Assembly (NCBI RefSeq): GCF_020880995.1
Contig: NZ_JAJISD010000004.1
Location: 310,001 to 374,000, forward strand
Direction of reading: 5' to 3'
From: Reyranella aquatilis
GTDB lineage: Bacteria; Pseudomonadota; Alphaproteobacteria; Reyranellales; Reyranellaceae
DNA: 64,000 bases
Under the pieces are notes generated by a model that saw only the letters and a list, made by a program, of their open reading frames with translations, was not told the origin of the DNA and made no database searches. Positions 16,259-24,461 of the stretch are shown here, piece after piece (within the stretch, counting starts at the first letter, position 1; every line of letters begins with the position of its first letter). The translations under genes were made by a program, and so were the position numbers.

Positions 16259-17485
16259 CTAGTGGGCGCCGCCAACCACGCGGAGCGTGCGGTCTTCGAG
16301 AACGCCGAACTGGCGGGCGATGCCGGTCATCACCTCGACCATGTGCTCGAGCTGTTCCTTGGTGTGGACCGCGCAGACCGAGCAGCGCAGCAGGGACACG
16401 CCGTTGGGCGTCGCGGGCGGCACGGCGACATTCACGTAGATGCCGGCATCGAGCATGGCGCGCCAGAAACCGATGGCGATCATGCGGTCCGGCAGGTGCA
16501 CGCCGACCACCGGCCCGTGCTCGGGACCCAGCTTGAAGCCCTTGGCGGCGAGGCCTTCGTAGAGCGTCGCCACGTTCGACCAGAGCTGCGTGCGCAGCTC
16601 GGGTTTGGCCTTCACCACCTTCAGCGCCTGGCGCACCGACGCCACGATCGACGGCGGCAGCGAGGCGGTGAACATGTAGGAGCGCACCGTGACGCGCAGG
16701 ATGTCGAAATCGGGATCGTTCGAGACGCAATAGCCGCCGATGGCGCCCAACGTCTTGGAGAAGGTGCCGACGATGAAGTGGCAGTCGTCCAGCACGCCCG
16801 CCGATTCGCAGAGGCCGCGGCCATTGTCGCCCAGCGCGCCCAGCGAATGGGCCTCGTCGACGATCACGTAGGCGCCGTACTTCTTGCAGACGTCGATGAA
16901 CTCGCGCAGCGGCGCGCTGTCGCCCAGCATCGAATAGATGCCTTCCAGCACGACCACGCGGTTGCCCGGGCGATCGCCCAGCCGGCGCAGGCGCGCCTCG
17001 AGGCTCGACGGATCGTTGTGCTTGAAGCGCACGACCTCGGCCTGCGTCATCTTGCAGGCGTCGTAGATCGAGGCATGGCTGTCGGCGTCGATCAGAAGCT
17101 GGTCGCCCTCGCCCGCGAGGGTCGAGATCAGGCCGAGATTGGCCTGGTAGCCGGTCGTGAAGACCATGCAGTGCTTCTTGCCGTAGAACTCGGCGATCTC
17201 CTGCTCGAGCGCCACGTGCTCGGTGTAGCTGCCGTTGGCGATGCGCGAGCCGGTCGTGCCCGTGCCCTCGGCGCGGATCGCCTCGATGGCGGCTTCCATG
17301 CAGCTGGGATCGAAGGTCAGGCCGAAATAGTTGTTGGTGCCGACGAGCAGCGTCTTGCGGCCGTTGATGATGGCCTCGGTCGGCGACAGCACCCTTTCCA
17401 TGCGGATCTGGAAAGGGTCGTACCCGGTGGTCCGAACGTCGCGATAGGCCTCGAGCAGGCCCTCATACCGATCGAACAGGCCCAT
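16259..17485 (-). CDS. spt: Serine palmitoyltransferase
   Basis: The 408-residue protein is an alpha-oxoamine synthase (fold-type I PLP enzyme). The PLP lysine is Lys244 in GTFSKTLGAIGGY; His138 (DSHASIYD) stacks on the cofactor and DEAHSLG (210-216) binds it. This family also contains KBL, ALAS and BioF. The neighbours decide the call: a dedicated acyl carrier protein starts two bases upstream, and acyl-AMP ligase, CerR and bCerS-like genes complete a sphingolipid set. Spt condenses L-serine with an acyl thioester to 3-ketosphinganine in the cytoplasm. Specificity for chain length is not readable. Confidence 0.85.
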   Translation of the reverse strand: MGLFDRYEGLLEAYRDVRTTGYDPFQIRMERVLSPTEAIINGRKTLLVGTNNYFGLTFDPSCMEAAIEAIRAEGTGTTGSRIANGSYTEHVALEQEIAEFYGKKHCMVFTTGYQANLGLISTLAGEGDQLLIDADSHASIYDACKMTQAEVVRFKHNDPSSLEARLRRLGDRPGNRVVVLEGIYSMLGDSAPLREFIDVCKKYGAYVIVDEAHSLGALGDNGRGLCESAGVLDDCHFIVGTFSKTLGAIGGYCVSNDPDFDILRVTVRSYMFTASLPPSIVASVRQALKVVKAKPELRTQLWSNVATLYEGLAAKGFKLGPEHGPVVGVHLPDRMIAIGFWRAMLDAGIYVNVAVPPATPNGVSLLRCSVCAVHTKEQLEHMVEVMTGIARQFGVLEDRTLRVVGGAH

Positions 17486-17487
17486 GG

Positions 17488-17769
17488 CTAACGCCGGGCG
17501 CAGAGCTTCTGGATGGTGTCGGCGAGCTGGTCGACGGTATGGATCTCGGCCACGACATTCATCGGGATCGAGATGTCGAAATGGTCCTCGAGCTCCATCA
17601 CCATGTCCATGATGGCGAGCGAATCGATGGTGAGGTCCTTGGCGATCACCGTGTCGCCCGTGATCGGGCGCTCGCCGGTCTGGAACGGCGCCAGGTGACG
17701 GCAGATCTCGCGAATGACCTCGGCGCGCGACTGGCCGCTGACGCGGGTGCGTTCGAGGGTCTCGGTCAT
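17488..17769 (-). CDS. acpR: Dedicated acyl carrier protein for sphingolipid synthesis
   Basis: A 93-residue acyl carrier protein with the phosphopantetheine serine at residue 50 in LTIDSLAIMDMVMELED. The acidic helix II after the serine is typical of ACPs. Its stop lies two bases from the spt start, so carrier and synthase are made together, as in the AcpR arrangement known from Caulobacter-type sphingolipid clusters. The ATG at 17769 gives the usual length; an ATG at 17790 would add seven residues. Upstream lies a palindromic site and a 134-bp gap. Confidence 0.85.
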   Translation of the reverse strand: MTETLERTRVSGQSRAEVIREICRHLAPFQTGERPITGDTVIAKDLTIDSLAIMDMVMELEDHFDISIPMNVVAEIHTVDQLADTIQKLCARR

Positions 17770-17872
17770 GCCGTCGGTTTCGACGATCATTTGATGGGCA
17801 GTGCGCAAAACGCTCTCCAAGGCCCGGGGGTGGGCGGCCACGTTGTGCCAGAAACACCGATTCCTAGTGAAA

Positions 17873-17885
17873 TAACAAATTGTTA
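17873..17885. promoter_or_regulatory. Palindromic operator candidate TAACAA-A-TTGTTA
   Basis: A perfect 6+1+6 palindrome lies in the only sizeable gap of the sphingolipid gene run, about 105 bp upstream of the carrier-protein start. Its AT-rich symmetric form suits a dimeric repressor or activator. No regulator gene is adjacent. Confidence 0.4.
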
Positions 17886-17903
17886 CGCCGTGTTTCACGC
17901 GTC

Positions 17904-18824
17904 CTATAGCCAGTGCCTGGCGCGATACCACAAGATCGTGTCGCGGAAGCCGGACGTGAGGTCATAACGAGGCTCGAGGCCAATCGCTGCGGCCAGTCCG
18001 CGGTCCGCCACCGACCAGTCCGGGTGGAAGATCTCGTTCACCTTCCCGCGGGTCAGGATCTGGGCCCTTGCCCCCAGCGTCTGGCGGAATTCGTTCCACG
18101 ACGCGAGACAGGCCATGACGCCGCGCGGGACCGAGACCCGCCACGGCCGGCGCCCCATCGCCTCCCCCGCCGCGTCGGCCATGTCGGCGTAGCCGTAGGC
18201 CCGGCCGTCGTCGACCTCGTAGGTGCCGGGGGCGGGTGGGCGCTCGACGGTCAGGGCCAGCGCCTCGGCGAGGTCGGCGACATGGATCAGCGACAGCTTC
18301 GCCGACGGCAGCCGGGGCTGTGGCGCAATACCTGACTTGATTGCCCGGAAATAGGCCAGGGTCTCGCGGTCGCCCGGTCCGTACACCGCCGGCGCCCGGA
18401 CGATGGCCCAGGGTCCGCTGCGGGTGGCGACCACTGCCTCGCCGGCGCGCTTGCTCGCTCCGTAGGCAGAGAGCTGCGGCTCGCGCGCGGCCAGCGACGA
18501 CAGCAGGACCAGATGCGCGTCGGGCGCCAGCGCTGACAGGAGCGCGGCGCTGTCCCGGTTCACCGGCAGGAAATCTGCCTCCCGTTTGGCCTTGATCAAT
18601 CCGGCGGCATGAACCACCGCGTCGGCCCCCTGGACGAGCTCGCGGAGCGCCGATTCGGAGGCGAGATCGCCCAGGATGAGGTCGGCATCGACGCCGGCCA
18701 GCGAGGGCAGCGGGGTCCAGCGGCGGACCAGGATCCGCAGCCGCCAGCCGCGACGGGCGAGCGCGGCGACGAGGTGAGGTCCGACGAAGCCGGTGGCCCC
18801 GGTGACGGCGACCAGCTTGCCCAT
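17904..18824 (-). CDS. cerR: NAD(P)-dependent epimerase-like reductase, probable 3-ketosphinganine/ceramide reductase (CerR)
   Basis: Extended SDR of 306 residues. The nucleotide motif TGATGFVG occupies residues 8-15, and the catalytic pair is Tyr121 and Lys125 in SAYGASK with Ser109/Ser110 before it. General family members are epimerases, but in bacterial sphingolipid clusters this gene encodes CerR, which reduces the 3-keto group of the sphingoid intermediate. It lies nine bases after the acyl-AMP ligase on the same strand and before the carrier-protein/spt unit. The function is assigned from context and family, not from a unique motif. Confidence 0.78.
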   Translation of the reverse strand: MGKLVAVTGATGFVGPHLVAALARRGWRLRILVRRWTPLPSLAGVDADLILGDLASESALRELVQGADAVVHAAGLIKAKREADFLPVNRDSAALLSALAPDAHLVLLSSLAAREPQLSAYGASKRAGEAVVATRSGPWAIVRAPAVYGPGDRETLAYFRAIKSGIAPQPRLPSAKLSLIHVADLAEALALTVERPPAPGTYEVDDGRAYGYADMADAAGEAMGRRPWRVSVPRGVMACLASWNEFRQTLGARAQILTRGKVNEIFHPDWSVADRGLAAAIGLEPRYDLTSGFRDTILWYRARHWL

Positions 18825-18833
18825 GGCGAGCGG

Positions 18834-20573
18834 TCAGGCGGCCGCGGGCTTCGGCGCGTAGAGGCCGGCGAGGTAGTTGGCCTTGGTCCGGGCGCGCGAC
18901 AGCTTGCCGGACGAGGTGGTGGGCAGGCCGAGCGTCGGCGGCACCAGCGCCACGTCGCAGTCGACAGCGATCGCCTCGCGCACCGCGCCCGCCACGTCGC
19001 GCGCCAGGGTTACCCGCGCCTCGTCGCCCGAGACGCGCGCCAGCACCGCCACGACCACGCGTTCGCCCTCGCCGGTGTCGATCGAGAAGGCCGCCGCATC
19101 GCCGTTCTTCACGACGCGCTTGGCCTCGACCGCCCATTCGATGTCCTGCGGCCAGACGTTGCGGCCGTTGACGATGATCAGGTCCTTGGCGCGGCCGGTG
19201 ACGACGATCTCGCCGTCCAGCATGTAGCCGAGGTCGCCGGTGTCGAGCCAACCGTCGGACAGGACCTCGCGGCTGGCTTCGGGCTCGCCGAAATAGCCCG
19301 GCATGATGCTGGGTCCGGAGACAAAGATGCGGCCAACCGCGCGGTCCGGCAGCACCCGACCCTCGGAATCTCGCACTTCCAGCCTGTGTCCCGGCAGGAC
19401 GCGGCCGCAGATCACGAAGCGACGCGACTTGTGATCGTCGCCCGGATCGGCCGCCGGCACCGCACGTTGCGCCTCGGCCAGCGCCGTGCGGTCGACGGCA
19501 TCCGTCCGCACCCCGGTATCGTGGGGACAGAAGGTGATGGCGAGACAGACCTCGGCCATCCCGTAGCTCGGGATGAAGGCCTTTCGATTGAAGCCGAACG
19601 GCTCGAAGGTCGCGGCGAAGCGCTCCAGCACGTCGGCCCGCACCATGTCCCCGCCGATGCCGGCGTGGCGCCAGCAGGCGAGGTCGAGATCGGCCGGCAC
19701 CTGGGCCGCGCCACGGCGCACCGCGAGGTCGTAGCCGAAGCTCGGGCTGTAGGAAATCGTGCCGCGGTTGCGCGCGATCAGGTTCAGCCACTGCATCGGC
19801 CGGCGCGCGAAGTCGCGCGGCGTCAGATAGTCGATGGAGATCTGGGTCGAGAGCGGCGCCATCAGGAAGCCGATCAGGCCCATGTCGTGATAGAGCGGCA
19901 GCCAGCTCACCGCGCGATCGCCCTCCACCACGCCCAGCCCGGACGGGCCGACCATGCCGGCGAGATTGGCCATCAGCGCCCGCTGGGTGATCTGCACGCC
20001 GTGCGGATTGCGGGTGCTGCCCGATGAGAACTGGATGTAGCAGAGGTCGTCGGCGCCCAGCGGCCGCAGGTCGACCGGCTTCTCGGGCAGGGAATACAGC
20101 ACGTCCATGCCGCCGTGCAGGCGGACCGCCGGAAATTCCTGCGCGGCGTCGGCGAGATAGCCCGCCAGATCGTCCAGGCCGACCGCGGCGACCGCGCCGG
20201 AGGCGGCGAACTGGCGGCGAAGCTGGTCGAGATAGGCGTCCTTGCCGCCGATCCCGACCGGGATGGAGACCGGCACGGGCAGCAGGCCGGCATACTGGGC
20301 GCCGAAGAAGGCGTCGAAGAAACCCGGCCAGGTATCGGCGGTGATCAGGAGGCGCTCGCCGGGGGCGAACCCGGCGCCGATCATCTTGCGGGCGACGACC
20401 TGGGCCCGCTCGCGGATCTCCCGCCAGGCCAAGGCCGAGAGTTGCTCGCCCTTGGCATTATAAAAGGTCACCCCGGTCTCACCCTTCGCCGCATAGTCGA
20501 GCATCGCGGGCACGCAGGCGAAGCCGGCGCGTTGCAGGGCGAGCGTGGAATTGCGGGTGGGCAGCACTTTCAT
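18834..20573 (-). CDS. aasR: Fatty acyl-AMP ligase / acyl-ACP synthetase of the sphingolipid cluster
   Basis: The 579-residue protein is an ANL-superfamily adenylating enzyme. The ATP/AMP motif YIQFSSGSTRNPHGV (about 200-214), the YGMAEV motif (about 368) and DGWLDTGDLGYM mark the fatty acyl-AMP ligase type. The C-terminal lysine lies in TTSSGKLSRA. It should activate a fatty acid as acyl-AMP and load it on the nearby dedicated carrier protein, as AasR does. An ATG at 20573 gives the family's expected N-terminus; the frame stays open far upstream but without homology. Divergent from argD, and 9 bp before cerR. Confidence 0.85.
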   Translation of the reverse strand: MKVLPTRNSTLALQRAGFACVPAMLDYAAKGETGVTFYNAKGEQLSALAWREIRERAQVVARKMIGAGFAPGERLLITADTWPGFFDAFFGAQYAGLLPVPVSIPVGIGGKDAYLDQLRRQFAASGAVAAVGLDDLAGYLADAAQEFPAVRLHGGMDVLYSLPEKPVDLRPLGADDLCYIQFSSGSTRNPHGVQITQRALMANLAGMVGPSGLGVVEGDRAVSWLPLYHDMGLIGFLMAPLSTQISIDYLTPRDFARRPMQWLNLIARNRGTISYSPSFGYDLAVRRGAAQVPADLDLACWRHAGIGGDMVRADVLERFAATFEPFGFNRKAFIPSYGMAEVCLAITFCPHDTGVRTDAVDRTALAEAQRAVPAADPGDDHKSRRFVICGRVLPGHRLEVRDSEGRVLPDRAVGRIFVSGPSIMPGYFGEPEASREVLSDGWLDTGDLGYMLDGEIVVTGRAKDLIIVNGRNVWPQDIEWAVEAKRVVKNGDAAAFSIDTGEGERVVVAVLARVSGDEARVTLARDVAGAVREAIAVDCDVALVPPTLGLPTTSSGKLSRARTKANYLAGLYAPKPAAA

Positions 20574-20594
20574 CGGAAGGCGGGTGTCGTAGCA

Positions 20595-20612
20595 GAGGGG
20601 TAAAAACCCCTC
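20595..20612. other. Small hairpin GAGGGG-N6-CCCCTC before aasR
   Basis: A perfect 6-bp inverted repeat with loop TAAAAA lies 22 bases upstream of the aasR start. In the aasR mRNA it would form a hairpin close to the ribosome site and might affect initiation. No terminator U-tract follows. Confidence 0.35.
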
Positions 20613-20644
20613 AAGGTGTGTGCTTCCGGGCCGGCCGCCCCAAG

Positions 20645-20673
20645 TTGACACACCCGGACCCCGGTAAGATAGT
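20645..20673 (+). promoter_or_regulatory. Sigma-70-type promoter candidate for argD
   Basis: TTGACA (20645-20650) and GATAGT (20668-20673) are separated by 17 bases. The -35 is perfect and the -10 matches four of six. A start near 20680 would leave a leader of about 75 nt before argD, which has its own GGAGGAGG ribosome site. Confidence 0.5.
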
Positions 20674-20756
20674 GCCCGGCCCTCGCTAAAAGCCGGCATT
20701 TCCATTCCGGAAACGTCGCAACGGCGGGGGTTTTTGGTTTTTGGAGGAGGCTCACT

Positions 20757-21953
20757 GTGATTACGGCTGTTATGCCGACGTACGGTCGCAAGGACGTCGT
20801 GTTCGAACGCGGAGAGGGCAACTATCTCTACGCGGTGGACGGCCGACGTTACTTGGACTTTACCTCCGGCATCGCCGTGAACGCGCTGGGCCACTGCCAC
20901 CCGCATCTCGTCAAGGCGCTCACCGAGCAGGGCTCGAAGCTCTGGCACACGTCGAACCTGTTCCGGGTCGGCAACGGCGAGAAGCTGGCGAAGCGGCTGG
21001 TCGAGAATTCGTTCGCCGACACGATGTTCTTCTGCAATTCCGGCGCGGAAGCGATCGAGGGCGGCATCAAGCTGATCCGCAAGTATCAGTACATGAACGG
21101 CCAGCCCCAGCGGTACAAGATCATCGCCTTCCAGGCGGCGTTCCACGGCCGCCTGCTGAACGCGCTCGCCGCCACCGGCAACGAGAAGTATCTCGAAGGC
21201 TTCGGCCCGCCGGCGCCCGGCTACCGCCATGCGCCGCTCAACAACACCAACGTCGTGCGCGACATGGTGGACGACGAGACGGCGGGCATCCTGGTCGAGC
21301 CGATCCAGGGCGAAGGCGGCATCCGCGCCACCACCGTGCAGTTCCTCAAGGACCTGCGCGCGATCTGCGACGAGTTCGGCCTGCTGCTGTTCTACGACGA
21401 GATCCACACGGGTTTCGGCCGGACCGGCAAGATGTGGGGCTACGACTGGTCGGGCGTGAAGCCCGACGTCGCGGCGATCGCCAAGGGCATGGGCGGCGGC
21501 TTCCCGATCGGCGCCTTCATGGCGACCGAGAAGGCGGCGGTCGGCATGGTCCCGGGCACGCACGGCTCGACCTATGGCGGCAACCCGCTGGCCACCGGCG
21601 TCGCCAACGCGGTGCTCGACGTCCTGCTGGCGCCCGGCTTCATCGATGATGTGCGCGAGAAGGGCGAGTACCTGAAGGGCAAGCTCGAGGAACTCTGCCG
21701 GAAGCACCCGACCGTGTTCGTCGAGCAGCGTGGCATGGGCTTCCTGCAGGGTCTGCAGTGCGCCGCGTCGATCCCGGTGGGCGACATGGTGAACAAGCTG
21801 CAGTCGCTCGGCCTGCTGGTGCCGCCGGCCGGCGAGAACGTCGTGCGCATCTTCCCGGCCCTGATCGCCGACAAGGCCGCGCTCGACGAGGGCATCGCCA
21901 TCCTCGAGCAGGCCGCCCAGTCGTTCGAGGCTGCGTCCAAGGCCGCCGAGTAG
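20757..21953 (+). CDS. argD: Acetylornithine aminotransferase
   Basis: A 398-residue class III aminotransferase. It has [18 protein letters not shown] (PLP-phosphate contact), the [17 protein letters not shown] block with the cofactor aspartate, and the PLP lysine in [17 protein letters not shown]. ArgD converts N-acetylglutamate semialdehyde to N-acetylornithine (and can act in lysine synthesis). The start is GTG at 20757: GGAGGAGG lies seven bases before it, while the next ATG has no site. It is directly followed by argF, seven bases on, so the two form an arginine operon. GABA- or ornithine-aminotransferases are the alternatives, but the neighbour favours ArgD. Confidence 0.92.
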   Translation: MITAVMPTYGRKDVVFERGEGNYLYAVDGRRYLDFTSGIAVNALGHCHPHLVKALTEQGSKLWHTSNLFRVGNGEKLAKRLVENSFADTMFFCNSGAEAIEGGIKLIRKYQYMNGQPQRYKIIAFQAAFHGRLLNALAATGNEKYLEGFGPPAPGYRHAPLNNTNVVRDMVDDETAGILVEPIQGEGGIRATTVQFLKDLRAICDEFGLLLFYDEIHTGFGRTGKMWGYDWSGVKPDVAAIAKGMGGGFPIGAFMATEKAAVGMVPGTHGSTYGGNPLATGVANAVLDVLLAPGFIDDVREKGEYLKGKLEELCRKHPTVFVEQRGMGFLQGLQCAASIPVGDMVNKLQSLGLLVPPAGENVVRIFPALIADKAALDEGIAILEQAAQSFEAASKAAE

Positions 21954-21960
21954 GCCGCCC

Positions 21961-22887
21961 ATGACCACGCCCAAGCACTTCCTCGACCTCGACCAGGTCG
22001 ATCCCAAGACGCTTCGCCAGATCCTCGATCACGGCAAGGCGATGAAGAAGGCGCGCAGCAACGGGGGGCACGACAAGCCGCTCACCGGCAAGACGCTCGC
22101 CATGATCTTCGAGAAGCCCTCGACACGCACCCGCGTGTCGTTCGAGGTCGGCATGCGCGAGCTCGGCGGCCAGACGATCATGCTCGGCCGCACCGACACC
22201 CAGCTCGGCCGCGGCGAGACCATCGCCGACACCGCGCGCGTGCTGAGCCGCTACGTCGACATCATCATGATGCGCACCACCGTCGAGGATAAGCTCCTCG
22301 AGATGGCGAAGTACGCGACCGTGCCGGTGATCAACGGGCTCACCGACAAGACCCATCCCTGCCAGCTGATGGCCGACGTCATGACCTACGAGGAGCATCG
22401 CGGCCCCATCCAGGGCAAATCGGTGGTCTGGTCGGGCGACGGCAACAACATGGCGACGTCGTGGATCCATGCGGCCGTGCAGTTCGACTTCGAGCTGCGC
22501 ATCGCCTGCCCGACCGAGCTGAAGCCGCCGGCCGACGTGGTCCAGTGGGCCGAGAAGTCGAAGGGCCGCATCTCGATCGGCCACGACCCCGAGTCGATGG
22601 TGAAGGGCGCGGACTGCGTCGTAACCGACACCTGGGTCTCGATGGGTGACGAGGATCCCGACAGCCCCAGCGCCGCGCGACGCCACAACCTGCTGCGCTC
22701 CTATCAGGTCGACGGTCACCTGATGAAGCAGGCCAAGAAAGACGCGATCTTCATGCACTGCCTGCCGGCCCATCGCGGCGAGGAAGTGACCGCCGAGGTG
22801 ATCGACGGTCCGCAGTCGGTCGTGTTCGACGAGGCCGAGAACCGCCTGCACGCGCAGAAGAGCATCCTGGCCTGGTGCCTGTCCTGA
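21961..22887 (+). CDS. argF: Ornithine carbamoyltransferase
   Basis: At 308 residues this has the normal length for anabolic OTCase. The carbamoyl-phosphate motif is [12 protein letters not shown], the second site reads [11 protein letters not shown], ornithine contacts come from DTWVSMG, and the catalytic Cys lies in [11 protein letters not shown]. It makes citrulline from ornithine and carbamoyl phosphate in the cytoplasm as a trimer. It shares ornithine with the decarboxylase at 11346-12476. A GC-rich hairpin repeat follows the stop. Confidence 0.96.
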   Translation: MTTPKHFLDLDQVDPKTLRQILDHGKAMKKARSNGGHDKPLTGKTLAMIFEKPSTRTRVSFEVGMRELGGQTIMLGRTDTQLGRGETIADTARVLSRYVDIIMMRTTVEDKLLEMAKYATVPVINGLTDKTHPCQLMADVMTYEEHRGPIQGKSVVWSGDGNNMATSWIHAAVQFDFELRIACPTELKPPADVVQWAEKSKGRISIGHDPESMVKGADCVVTDTWVSMGDEDPDSPSAARRHNLLRSYQVDGHLMKQAKKDAIFMHCLPAHRGEEVTAEVIDGPQSVVFDEAENRLHAQKSILAWCLS

Positions 22888-22896
22888 CTTCGAATT

Positions 22897-22921
22897 CCCT
22901 CCCCCGCCGGACGGGGGAGGG
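22897..22921. repeat. GC-rich hairpin (CCCTCCCCCG stem) after argF
   Basis: CCCTCCCCCG (22897-22906) and CGGGGGAGGG (22912-22921) form a perfect 10-bp stem with a 5-base loop, followed by TTAGGGTGGGGGC. Sequences of this kind are dispersed intergenic repeats in many alphaproteobacteria. Without a U-tract it is a weak terminator candidate. Only one copy occurs in this window. Confidence 0.5.
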
Positions 22922-23021
22922 TTAGGGTGGGGGCAAGCCCCAGCATGATCGTGTCCTTACCGCGTCCCGTCGCATTGCATTGCCCCTCCCCGGCCCTTCC
23001 CCGCATGACGGGGGCGGGAGC

Positions 23022-23966
23022 ATGAGTGCCGACGACTGGGATCGCGTCCTTCCCTTCCAGCTGGATGCGCTCGGCGTGCGCGGCCGGCTGGTGCGCCTCG
23101 GCCCCACCCTCGACGAGGTGATCGAGCGGCACGGTTATCCGCTCGCCGTGGCGCGGCCGCTGGCCGAATCGATGGTGCTGTGCGCCACGCTCGCCACCTC
23201 GCTGAAATACGACGGCATCTTCACGCTGCAGATCAGCGGCGACGGGCCGATCAGGCTGCTGGTCACCGACCTGACCAGCGACGGCGCGCTGCGCGGCTAC
23301 GCGCAGTTCGATTCCTGGAAGCTCGCCGTGGCGCTGGGCAGCGGCAACGAGGATGCGCCCGACGGCTATGTCCCGAAGCTGTTCGGCCAGGGCCGCCTCA
23401 CCTTCACCGTCGATCAGGGTCAGCACACCGAGCGCTACCAGGGCGTGGTGCCGCTCGAGGGCGCGACGCTGGCGGACTGCGCCCACACCTATTTCCGCCA
23501 GTCCGAACAGCTGCCGACCGGGATCAAGATCACGGCACGCCGCAGCGACGGGCCCGACGGCCATCACTGGCATGCCTCGGCGCTGATGGTGCAGCAGATG
23601 CCCGAGTTCGACGCCGGCCGCCTCGACGTCGATCCCGAGCAGCGCGAGGACGACTGGCGCAAGGCAGTGATCCTGATGGCCTCGGCCACCGAGAAGGAAA
23701 TGCTCGATCCGGCACTGCCCGGCACGACACTGCTGCATCGCCTGTTCCACCAGGAGCAGCCGCGCGTCTTCGAGCGCCGCGCCTTCGCCGCGCGCTGCCG
23801 CTGCAGCCGCGACCGCATCGACCGCGTGCTGCGCTCGATCCGGCGCGAGGAACTCGACGACCTGCGCGACAAGACCGGCCGCGTCGCGGTGAAGTGCGAG
23901 TTCTGCTCGACCGAATACGCCTACGACGACGCCGACCTCGACAAGGTCTACGAACCAGCCGCCTGA
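23022..23966 (+). CDS. hslO: Redox-regulated Hsp33 chaperone
   Basis: The 314-residue protein ends in the Hsp33 zinc site: CRC (in AARCRCSRDR) and CEFC (in VAVKCEFCSTEY) hold Zn(II) when reduced and form disulfides on oxidative stress, which switches on holdase activity. The N-terminal two thirds (LQISGDGPIRLLVTDLTSDG, ADCAHTYFRQSEQLPT) is the substrate-binding region. The ATG at 23022 follows a purine-rich GGGGGCGGGAG; an ATG at 22980 would add a Pro/Gly-rich stretch unlike the family. It converges on the GNAT gene. Confidence 0.93.
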   Translation: MSADDWDRVLPFQLDALGVRGRLVRLGPTLDEVIERHGYPLAVARPLAESMVLCATLATSLKYDGIFTLQISGDGPIRLLVTDLTSDGALRGYAQFDSWKLAVALGSGNEDAPDGYVPKLFGQGRLTFTVDQGQHTERYQGVVPLEGATLADCAHTYFRQSEQLPTGIKITARRSDGPDGHHWHASALMVQQMPEFDAGRLDVDPEQREDDWRKAVILMASATEKEMLDPALPGTTLLHRLFHQEQPRVFERRAFAARCRCSRDRIDRVLRSIRREELDDLRDKTGRVAVKCEFCSTEYAYDDADLDKVYEPAA

Positions 23967-23973
23967 GGCGCGA

Positions 23974-24435
23974 TCAGCCCGCGAGTTGCTTGTCGTAGAA
24001 GACGGACCACTTCACGTCGGGATAGTCGAGCACCGGCCCGCAGCGCGCGAAGCCCGCATTCTCGTAGACCTTCCACGCCGCGTGATGGCGGTCGCCGGTT
24101 TCCAGAACCAGCCGCTGCAAGCCCTCCGAGCGCGCCGTCGCCTCGATCAGCGCCACGATCCGCTCGCCGATCTTGCGCCCGCGATGGCTGGGCCGCGTGT
24201 ACATGCGCTTCACTTCGCCGATCCCGCCGGGATGCCGCTTCAGCGCCCCGCAGGCAACGGCCGCGCCGTCGTCGCGGGCAATGAAGACCGTGGTGTCCGC
24301 CCCCGCCATCTGCTCGACCGTGAGATGATGGCAGTGCTCGGGCGGCGTCAGTTCGAGCAGCACGGCATTCAGCTCCGCGACCAGGCTGCGCACGTCGTCC
24401 TGCAACGGCGTTTCGACGGCGATGGTCAGGGGCAT
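23974..24435 (-). CDS. GNAT-family N-acetyltransferase
   Basis: A 153-residue GNAT enzyme. The acetyl-CoA-binding motif A is MYTRPSHRGRKIGERIVALI, with R-G-R-K-I-G as the pyrophosphate loop, and motif B is KVYENAGFARCGPV. The substrate is unknown. It is the last gene of a minus-strand run that starts with the TctC-type binding protein, but 26 bases separate it from the alcohol dehydrogenase stop, so co-transcription is likely. Confidence 0.85.
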   Translation of the reverse strand: MPLTIAVETPLQDDVRSLVAELNAVLLELTPPEHCHHLTVEQMAGADTTVFIARDDGAAVACGALKRHPGGIGEVKRMYTRPSHRGRKIGERIVALIEATARSEGLQRLVLETGDRHHAAWKVYENAGFARCGPVLDYPDVKWSVFYDKQLAG

Positions 24436-24461
24436 CGGCTCTGGCTCCGCGCGCGTGACGA

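Noticed and set aside
18834..22007. A very long minus-strand open frame extending upstream of the acyl-AMP ligase through argD
   Set aside because: The part beyond 20573 is antisense to argD, has no homology, and arises from high-GC codon bias. The ligase's own ATG at 20573 gives the family length.
22888..23021. Possible leader RNA or riboswitch before hslO
   Set aside because: Apart from the GC-rich hairpin I see no conserved riboswitch structure; the rest is repeat-like G/C runs.
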